Source: Albifimbria verrucaria
Taxonomy: Eukaryota > Ascomycota > Sordariomycetes > Hypocreales > Stachybotryaceae
DNA length: 64,000 bases
Assembly (NCBI GenBank): GCA_020081605.1
Contig: JAHREC010000011.1
Coordinates: 3,906,001 to 3,970,000, forward strand
Reading direction: 5' to 3'
The notes beneath the pieces are model-generated. The model was not told the DNA's origin, searched no databases, and was given only the letters and a program-made list of their open reading frames with translations. The position numbers and the translations under genes are program-made. Shown here piece by piece: positions 55,967 to 64,000 of this stretch (positions within the stretch are counted from its first letter, which is position 1; every line of letters begins with the position of its first letter).

Positions 55967-57917
55967 TATTATTTACAGTACTCCGTACAGATTACATGCA
56001 CACCAATACCCAAACGTTATGACCGACCGTTTGGTATTCATGGTGCTACCTCGCTGCAATTCTTGGCTGACAGGCTGCAAGTCAATCCAGAGATGGATTC
56101 GTCGACTCCCGTCGTCCTAAGTGGATCTAATAAATCAAGGTCACGTTGGATACGGAGTCGATTTCCCGCAAAGTCCAGTGTTGGGCGTTGGTGGCCGTTC
56201 CATACCGTACCGACTCGGCAATCCGATCCTTCTCGAACACTTCCATATCGGCCCCTGACAGGGGTCAGCTTCCTCCTGGCCAAGTGCTTGCAGGCCTGCG
56301 TGCCATAGATTAGCGACGACTCAGAAAGCATCCGCTTGGTGGGTAGCTCGTCATCTCGCTAAGTATCCCACTTAAACCCCTAGCGTGGTATCAGCTTGGA
56401 TATCGAGGCCCTGCCATTTCCCATCTGGTGACTTGAATGTCCCCGCTTAGGCCATCTGACACTTGCCTGGTCGCAAGACCAGAGCCAACATCTGGGCCCC
56501 GAGATGTAGAGATACCTGACAGTTTCATGGCTGGCCCAGTCGTCGATCAAACCCAAGGCCCTAACCCGCATTCGTCCCGTCTCGCCCAAAATCCCATGTT
56601 TCGCACCACTACCCGGCGCTTTTCCACAATGCTGAGGGACCATTCGCGCATGTGCTACGCCGCAGCTGATGGACGACTCGTATCAGCTTGTCTCTCGTCG
56701 AGGTAGTCGTGCCATATTGATGAGTCCCGCCAGCATCCCCATCTCATTGGATATCATACGCCGCCTTGTGCCCCTATTATGAACAGCTCTTAGCTGAGAG
56801 GAGCCGTTGGCTGAACTTTAATTCTCCCTTCACGGAGCATATTATAAATACTCAAGTCTGTGGTTGAATTGGCCAGTCTCTAACCGTCGCCGGATCGTCA
56901 CGCCAGCACTAGTCGTGCCACGGAAACAGTTCCCCATGTAATCAAGTCTCAAGTGTGACTCGACAACACGACACTAATCAGTGCCTCCAAACCACAAAAA
57001 TACGTGCAGATCGGAAGTGGCGCAGATCCGTCAAGATTCCGCGAGGCCACATGGCTGACAGGTTTACGCGCCCTATGCTGATTCTGCACTCTTATTCATG
57101 CGTGCCTTAGTCATGAAAGGTATCTTGAAAGGTATCTGGACAATTGTGTTGTTTTGGCAGCAGGGTTGAGAAACCAAACCCAAACCCATGGCTTTGTCGA
57201 GACCCGTCGGACAAGTATCCTACATAGGCTTTCCTTTGCGAGACACTCCGTGACAAATTGCCTGTTTAGTTATTCATATTGGCTCTTTTAATATTTCAAA
57301 GGTTTGAAATTAATTAGAGCGCAACTCTCAGCGCGGGCACTAACACCCACCTACCCACTCGCGCATTCAGTATCGAAAGACGAGATGGAGCGCTATAGTC
57401 TTACGGACAACTTTCGCAGCCTTCGATTGTGTGTCATGTGTAATCTCACGTCAAAGTAAGCATAGACACGTGTGAAGCAATTCGGGATTCCAGAAGGGCG
57501 GGCTGTCGCACAGGTGCTGCATCATACATGTACAGTCAAGTTACGGAACTAGAGAACTGTGGCCACTACGTACGTGACTTGCATGAGGTTGCCCACCTGG
57601 CTCAAATGCAGACGATGCGATCAATCAATCTACCCGCTGAAGAGTTGTAGGTTTTTTATGGAAACGAGGCAGTAAAGGGAGGGAGAATGTCTGAGTAGAG
57701 TTTAAGATGGGCATCTTTTGTACAGAGTATGTAATCCAATCGACGTCAGTGTTTCTATGACGTCAAGGTTGATGCTGCATGTTCAATTGCTCAAGGGTCA
57801 AGCTCGCTGCACAGCATCTTCTTCTCTACCTTTCGCAATCACTTCAATTGAATCTCACGACTCGATTTAGTAAAGAGAAAAAAGCACAGTCCTATCTTCA
57901 ATTGCTCAGAACTCATC

Positions 57918-58330
57918 ATGGCTTCGTTACTCCCCACCCTCCTACGATCTGGGCCTCGCGCCGCTGCCGTAGCTGCCAGTACCCGCGCATACCACGCCAC
58001 TCCCGCTGTGCTGGCCTACAAGAATGACCAAGACCGCAACTCTCTGAAGCCAGGCTCTACCGAGTACACAAAGTCTGGTCGGGATGAGGACTCGGCCAAG
58101 CTTGACTCTGCCTTCGACCCGAACAACACGTCTCCCGAGGGCGAGAAGAACGCATCCGGAAACACCCCGCCTCGAACCCGTTGCACGCTAGCGGCGCGAA
58201 CCAAGGGTTGAGCAAGCCTCAAGGTGATGAGAAAGAGGTGGCCAAGAGCGGTGCTGGAAAAGAAACGCAGAAGGGAGGAGCTAGCGGTGGAAGAAGCCCG
58301 TCCAAGGGCAAGGATCCTCGGGATCTTTGA
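57918..58330 (+). CDS. Small mitochondrially targeted hydrophilic protein (one frameshift)
   Basis: I do not recognise a named gene. The N-terminus MASLLPTLLRSGPRAAAV and following STRAYHATPAV is a typical mitochondrial presequence: Arg-rich, no acidic residues, with a RAYHAT-type processing region common in fungal mitochondrial proteins. The rest is hydrophilic and charged: NDQDRNSLKPGSTEYTKSGRDED, then FDPNNTSPEGEKNASG. After one C is added at 58170-58171 it continues NPLHASGANQGLSKPQGDEK and a Lys/Gly/Ser-rich tail ending KGKDPRDL. It has 137 residues in a single exon. The sequence looks intrinsically disordered. Similar short proteins are widespread in ascomycetes as uncharacterised mitochondrial proteins; that statement rests on memory of the pattern. 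Confidence 0.7.
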
Positions 58331-59067
58331 GTGACGAGTGGCTTCGTCCGCATTGATATACCAACATCTTGAATCCTGGTGTTCCGAATTGTTTTGGCGT
58401 TAATTGGGAAACGCATTGAATCAAGTCGCCGCAAGGTGGTTAGAAAACCTACAAATTAAGCATTTGGTCGAATGGACCATGATACACAATGGGACAGCAA
58501 CCTAGAGCTATGGCCGACTTTTGCTATCTACACTCCTACATACCGAGGTGTTGGTCTCTTTCTCAATAGCATCTGAATAGCAAATCAACTAATACATTGC
58601 ATCAACTAAACGTCCGTTGCCATTATGAGTATTGCCCCACGATAACGATAGGCTAGCTCTTGCTATCAATTTAAACACAATTCGATACAAGCGCCACAGT
58701 TCAGCAATGGCTATTACCAGCACATATAGAGCACAGAACTGGGGTGGCTAACTGATTAGATGTGTATGACCCGTCTCAACGGCTCCATTGCGGGTACAGA
58801 CGCATGGCACTATGTGATCCATTGGTGATGTAATACAAGCACTGGGTTACCCCATGATGTCTTCTATAAGCACGTGCATCCTAACACTTCAACATTTTTC
58901 ATCACACCAGTAGATTTTTCCATAAACCCCTAATTTACAGAGCGAGTATCTAAGTTTACACTTGAGTTACTAGGAGAATCGTATTAAAACCTGCAACATG
59001 CGGACTTACACGGTCACAGAGGTGCGGAATGCATGACAACCAATGCTATCAACTCATTAGCTAACAA
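58331..59067. other. Intergenic
   Basis: About 740 bases without a supported gene between two plus-strand genes. Confidence 0.5.
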
Positions 59068-60168
59068 ATGAGAATGCAGCCATTCTTGGACCTGAAGTGC
59101 AGGCTTGCTGAGAGTCCTTTTGGGAAAAGAAGGACAATGTACTGCGTTTTGTCGACATGGAGAACTCGTTTGTGTATCGAGTTAGCCTCAAGGAGGGGCC
59201 ATCATCTCTCCAAAAGTTGTCATACGAAGATCCTGTTTGGTACGACTCTACACCATGGTTTTCTCGGCCTTGTACACATTTTGTACTCCTACTAACTAAC
59301 ATATGGATTAAGTGTCACCGCAGATCTTGAATCTTCTGACGATAGCTTTATATTTGGAGGCAAATATGGCATCGGCATAGGGAAGAAGAACAGCAATGAA
59401 ACCCGAATGATCCAACCTTTCTGGACCGAAGAAGAGAAAAAGGACGGAAAGGACAAGCGTATGAGGGCAAACGATGGTGCCGTTGACAGCAAAGGGAGGT
59501 TCTGGGTTAACACTATGTGCGACCCGCAAGTAACGGAGTCTGCACCGGACGGTAGAACTCCCAGCATGTGTCTTCGAGCGCTCCATAGTCACTAACATCT
59601 ATCCCTAGGAGCTCTTTTCCGACTCGACCCAGATGGATCGTTCCACCGCATCTTATCAGGGCTAACATCGCCCAATGGCATGAGCTGGTCCAAGGACAAC
59701 AAGACTATGTACATCGCCGAGACTTCTGAGAGTAGCATATTCGCATACGACTTTGATGAAGAGAGCGGCAATATTTCCAACAAACGGCTCTTCTTCAAGG
59801 TTGAAGAGGAGGGTGCAGGTCCTGATGGACATACCCAAGATGAAGACGGGAACCTATGGGTTGCCATCTGGGGAGCTTGGAAGGTTGTCATAGTCTCCCC
59901 AAGGGCAAAGTCATAGGGAGGTCCGCCTGCCGACTCGTTGCATTACTGTGAGTTTGAATTCATAAAATTAAGGATTCCATCAAATCTTTTATGGGCTGGC
60001 TAACTTTGACAAGGCGGTGGCGTTCGCAGGGAGGATGTTTACATCACAAGCGAGTCTGATCCGGAGAAGGACAAGTACCCTGAGTCTGCTCGTTACCATG
60101 GAGGAGTTTTTAAGTGCAACGTTGGAGTGAAGGGGCGACTGAGAGTACCAGCGGCAATTAAGGCCTGA
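59068..60168 (+). CDS. SMP-30 / gluconolactonase-like beta-propeller (four frameshifts)
   Basis: A regucalcin-type six-bladed propeller; such enzymes hydrolyse sugar lactones with a bound divalent metal. Four exons (start to 59239, 59313-59551, 59609-59947, 60014-60168) give about 300 residues from ATG 59074 (302 from ATG 59068). Family segments are CRLAESPFWEKKDNVLRFVD with a metal-binding Glu, DSFIFGGKYGIG, RANDGAVDSKGRFWVNTM with the metal-site Asn, LTSPNGMSWSKDNKTMYIAE with a second metal Asn, GAGPDGHTQDEDGNLWVAIWG with the catalytic-type Asp, and FAGEDVYITSESDPE. One base is missing at TTTT 59118-59121, CCCC 59897-59900, GGG 59916-59918 and GGG 60029-60031; adding these gives exactly 301 codons to TGA 60166-60168. 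Four errors in 1.1 kb could also mean decay, but the compensated frame is perfect. Confidence 0.78.
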
Positions 60169-60452
60169 AGCTGTAAGTTGGCTAAGTTCTGATAGAATTT
60201 AAATCATAATGCTTTGGCGTGTGAATCAAGTCTAGAGTTCTGTATCTGATCGTTGGACAGTTGTGAACTTGTAGGTATATTTCCGCTTCAAACTCTCCAA
60301 CTTCATAATCCACACACCTGAGAGAGATCGTTTAGAGTATACTGATAATGACGCTATTAACTATGCTATCAACAAGACTATGATGCCTTGTTTTCACTTG
60401 ATACATCTGAGCATGATAATCACTTATCCTAACACCCTATACAGTGTCGAAC
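60169..60452. other. Convergent 3' flanks (SMP-30 / AAA ATPase)
   Basis: Short AT-rich stretch between two gene ends; no feature seen. Confidence 0.4.
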
Positions 60453-63400
60453 TTAAGCGTGGCGTGCGTAATTGTCGTAGCCGCCCCGACTAAAGTCAGA
60501 AGACTGATACTGCTCCATGTCTTCGCCTCGATGAGAATGGTAAGAGTTGTAATGCGACTCACGCATCCGAGGGTGGGCGATGAGAATCCATGGCCTTCCG
60601 GTATAGGGTCTTGCTCCGATGTTCTATCCGGAACTCCTCTATAACTCGGTGATTGTCCGAAGGGTGGGTGAGAAGGCGACAAACGAGGGCCAAACTTAGG
60701 GCTCAACCTCGGTTCATATCGGCTATCATGTCGCCGGTCTGTTCCAGAAGTATTACCTGGGGTTAGGCTAGATCGCTCTTCTCGGTTCTCTGATAGCTCA
60801 TTGTCAGTTTTGTGGAAAATGGACTGTCTATAGGCGTCGTAAGCATCAACGAGCGTCTGGGTTTGCTCAAAGTGCTCTCGTCCTAGATATCGAGGTCGCT
60901 TTGAACCCGTCTCTTCCTTTCCAGAATCTGCATAAGCCAAGGATGTAGCAATTTGGAAGGCATTGCGGATTTGACGCCCATTCCACCATGGAGTTCGGCC
61001 GCCGGACTCCACGGCGCGATTCTGGAAGCTTTGCGTTGCAAAGTCCAGGATATCTTCTTCTTGGATGATTAGCTTCGCCTCGCCGGTAGCTGCAGATCTC
61101 TGATCCGCAATCGTCTGGGAATTCTTGACGTGCATGCTGAAGAGCGCCAGAGTCTGTCTTACACCCAGAGGAGGGAAGAAGAAGCTACAGTGTACACGGG
61201 AGTTGATAGCCTCATCCAAGACACCGACACGGTTGGTGGTCAGAAATAGGATGCCATGGTAGTATTCGATGGTTCTCAAAAACACTACGAAGTATTAGCG
61301 GACCAGCTTCACACTCACTCTCTGTGTTGAACTTACTTGTGACAAGCATGTTTCTCCAACGGTCATCATTCTTCTCTCTACGAGTCAGGAAAACCTCGGC
61401 CTCGTCAAGTAAAAGAATGCAGTCCCATCGACTGGCCAGGCGGAACACTTCGGCCAGATTGGACTCCACGTCCTTCGGCTCATGTCCCAGGTCGCCGCAA
61501 GTAATGCGGAAGAGCGGCTTCTGGTGGCTCAACGCGATAGCCTCCGCTGTCGCTGTTTTACCTACTCCCGGGGCGCCATGGAGAAGCATGACGAGGCCTC
61601 TGCCTTTGCCACGGATAAAATCTTGCTCCAAGAACTCTTCACCTTTGCTCTGGACTTTCTGCTGTATTATCTTTTTCTCAAAGTGATCTCGCACCGCAGC
61701 TTTGATCACCTTCTCATGGTCTGCAAGAATTTTGAGGTTTTTGAAAGGATCGGACATCGATCGCACTTCCTTGAGACAGTGTACATCTGCGTTTACAAAC
61801 TTGCGGTCTCTGAGAGAGTAAACAAACAGTCTTCGGGAAACAGTATGTAGTCTTCAGGCTGAAGAACCTTCTTTGAGATCTCAATTTCCGTGTCTCTGAA
61901 CTCATCGGAGGCAAGGAAATCATCTTTAGCCAGAAGCTCGTTAAACTGGAGGTTAACAATATCATCCTTGTCCACCACAACTTCTGTGATCTGGCTAACG
62001 GCTTGGCTGCGGTCCTTGTCGGACCATTGGATGATTGGGAAGCCATCAAATTCGGTGTTGACCTGGACAGCTCCTGAGTTATATCTCGAAAATGCCGGGT
62101 TCCAATGGGGTGCCTGTGATATGCCTCCTTGAAGTCAATGATGGCATCGCTTGAAATATACTCCGTAGGTATTATAACGCTTGATGCGTCTTTGACAGTA
62201 TCTCCGATTGGGTCATGACCTAGCGTCCATCCATCGTACTCTACAGCCATGTATTTCCGCAGCAGTAGCTCATGAAATCGTTCACCTTGCTTCTGAAGGC
62301 GTGCCTTCACCTGGTTGCAATGAGCATGGTAAGTAAGGGGTAAAGCTCGAGCTTCGTAATGTCCTTCTCTCCATCGAACTTGAGAAAGCTATAAGTACGA
62401 GTAACGCTTGTATAGTCTTCGCCGTCAAAGTCAATGTAATAAGCAGAGACCTCGAAAACAGTAGCATCTACTTCTGCCTCACGACGGAGCAGGCCGCCTG
62501 GGGTTTCCAGGTTATCGACTTTCCAATCAACATCATTCAAGAGAATCTGGCATACTCGCATTACTTTTGGTTCCTGCTGCGAATTGTTGAGAAGAGAGCG
62601 ATTATCCGGGCCGAATTTCGCGGAAACGTTCCTGAGATAGCTGGGCTCGACCACCAACTGACCAATTTGAAACAACGCCCAAAGATCCGCATAATGCACC
62701 TTGGCTCGCGCCTTTCTCGCGTTGTCTTCGAACATGTCCTGTTCTGAGAGAAGTCGAGTACGGAAGAAGTCCATGTAGCACTTGATTTCTTCATACTGTT
62801 CCCTGTCGATTCTATCACTGATGGGCATTTCCCCATACTCTGCTAGTGTCGGTGTCATGCTGTACATATATGCACTATCAGTTGGCCCATCAAGCCCCTG
62901 ATGGGCTTTCTGTATTTATAGTCAAGTTGTGTCCAGCACCAAATGTATCCTCTGACTGCAAGGTCCGTGAAGTAAAGGCTTTAGGAGAGACATGCTCGGG
63001 AAGTCCTTCTGCGGAATTCGTGGTCGTCGATCTAGCATCGACAACACTAAGAGTTTCTCCTGGGGCCAATTCTTCAGCTTCTTCTTTCTCAAAGATTTGC
63101 TGCAACTTCTTGAACTCGTCTTCCAGCTTTGGATGATAATGTCTCATCATACGGAACGGTCGGAGGAAGGTATAGGGCCTACCAGACCAAGTAGGTTCGC
63201 CCATTACCTTACCCAAGAAACCCAGGATAGCTTCCGAGTTGATTCGAACACGTTCAATCTGTCGCAGGTTCTTCCCTTATTGTTTGGAGGTCGGCGCTTC
63301 GACTTTCTCTGTTGGTAATCCTTTCTTTTATCGAATGGTATCCGCTCGAGTTGCTCCTTTTCCATCTCACCATCTAGATCGGGGCCTGCGAGGAGGGTCT

Positions 63401-63819
63401 CAATGGCGAACCCGCATTCATCATCTGAGAAACGGTTCTTGAATTGCCTCCAATCGCAGTCGCGCACTTCTGGCCTTGTGCGGCCTATGAAGTTGCTAGG
63501 AACATCGCCAGTCTGGGTTTGTTCAACCTGGGCTACCTGTCTGTCTTCAAGTGCAGACACTCGAGTGGCAATGTCCTTCAACCATTCATACGTCAACCCA
63601 GATTCCACATTGCTACTCCTCGCTTGTTCTGTACACCAATATGTCAGCTGTGGAACTTAGATCACTCGGAAGGGGGATAAATACGGATGAAGTCTTACCC
63701 TGTTCATGCTGCAAATGTGTCGGAGGGCTATCAGTCTCACACGCCTCATTTCTCTCGCTTCCTACGCTACTGGAATCGTCCCTCCCATCTATAGCGTGCT
63801 CGGCTGCCTCTGTAAACAT
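60453..63819 (-). CDS. Large AAA ATPase with N-terminal DUF7025-like region (several frameshifts; 5' end uncertain)
   Basis: A member of the expanded fungal AAA-ATPase family with unknown clients. Introns at 63629-63698 and 61285-61336 are clear. From the first in-frame ATG at 63819 the product is about 1082 residues; an earlier exon may lie beyond the window. Order: acidic/Ser N-terminus; EVRDCDWRQFKNRFSDDE; RPYTFLRPFRMMRHYHPKLEDEF; the DUF7025-like part with KVHYADLWALFQIGQLVVEP and RTYSFLKFDGEKDI; then the AAA core with Walker A HGAPGVGKTATAEAIA, Walker B CILLLDEAEVFL, sensor FLTTNRVGVLDEAINSRVH and lid FFFPPLG. The C-terminal tail is Arg/Ser/Tyr-rich and, after a frame change near 60580, ends GGYDNYARHA at 60453. 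Breaks at 63274, 62337, 62107 and 61824 need one base added; that at 62895 needs one removed. With these the exon phases fit exactly. Confidence 0.82.
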
Positions 63820-64000
63820 ATTGGAATGCCCGCTTCCATCAATTAGAGAGTCAATACTTCCTGACGTTGGAGTATCTCCTTTCCAATCCGAAATAAGAAT
63901 GTGCGCAGGCTGCTCCAGATGCAGATGCAAAACCTACTAGAGTATAGGTGCAAAGGGTCCAATTCAATCAATTTTGCCGTGTGTTGTCTAGTCAGGCCTA
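63820..64000. other. Window edge, possible upstream exon or leader of the AAA gene
   Basis: The AAA reading frame stays open to about 63930 without an ATG, then meets stops. Either the ATG at 63819 is the start or an earlier exon lies at or beyond the edge. Confidence 0.35.

Larger units (their letters stand above)
52079..57917. other. 5.8 kb gene desert rich in simple repeats
   Basis: No coding gene was recognised on either strand. The left part, upstream of the kinase, is a dense patchwork of short tandem repeats (see separate entries). A CA/CACACG dinucleotide tract lies at about 55929-55966. A tRNA-like A-box fragment near 54027-54040 does not complete a tRNA. The region could hold a long kinase leader or unconserved non-coding transcripts. 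Confidence 0.5.

Noticed and set aside
9179..63819. Widespread pseudogenes caused by frameshifts
   Set aside because: The breaks sit at homopolymers, are almost all of one sign, affect essential genes, and the compensated frames are otherwise perfect; consensus error is the simpler reading.

Overview
The window is nuclear DNA of a filamentous ascomycete, most likely Sordariomycetes and plausibly Hypocreales. The evidence is short 45-100 base GT-AG introns with CTAAC-type branch points, genes on both strands at roughly one per 3 kb, and fungal families such as a QDE-2-like Argonaute, GRG-1/CCG-1, a Yap1-type bZIP, GH81 and GH115 enzymes, and a DHA2 transporter. No rRNA, CRISPR array, virus or intact transposon was seen.

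Layout. 1-2.5 kb: no gene. 2.6-5.2 kb (-): GH81 endo-beta-1,3-glucanase. 6.4-7.2 kb (-): telomere protein Stn1. 7.6-8.7 kb (-): DNAJC9-like J protein. 9.2-9.7 kb (+): small zinc deaminase. 10.3-13.5 kb (+): GH115 glucuronidase. 14.6-17.8 kb (+): Argonaute. 18-19.3 kb (-): peroxisomal-type alpha/beta hydrolase. 19.8-20.9 kb (+): OB-fold-like protein. 21-23 kb (-): DHA2 transporter. 23-26 kb: gene-poor. 26.2-30 kb (-): TRAPPC11/Gryzun, divergent from mitochondrial ribosomal protein mL41 (30.5-30.9 kb +). 31.3-33.9 kb (-): HSL-type lipase. 34.6-35.3 kb (+): TSR2, convergent with a BSD/Dos2-like gene (35.4-36.7 kb -). 38.8-39.1 kb (+): GRG-1. 40.3-41.8 kb (-): degraded-looking zinc-finger/GIY-YIG-like gene in AT-richer DNA. 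43.4-45.3 kb (+): Yap1. 46.8-48.2 kb (-): secreted FGE-fold protein. 49.8-52.1 kb (-): STK32/YANK kinase. 52-57.9 kb: gene desert with many simple repeats. 57.9-58.3 kb (+): small mitochondrial protein. 59.1-60.2 kb (+): SMP-30 lactonase-like. 60.5-63.8 kb (-): large AAA ATPase that may run off the window.

The genes do not form one pathway. They are a typical mix of housekeeping genes (vesicle traffic, ribosome biogenesis, mitochondrial translation, telomere capping), stress and RNA-silencing regulators, and secreted or metabolic enzymes.

The most important reading note is that almost every conserved gene is interrupted by one or more single-base frameshifts, nearly all one base missing from a short homopolymer. 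Counting one base back at each site makes the exon sums divisible by three and keeps all family motifs. The breaks therefore look like consensus errors rather than gene decay, and CDS entries are drawn through them. Two well-supported GC-AG introns, a sulfatase-modifying-factor fold without its cysteines, and the zinc-finger gene are the main biological points of interest.
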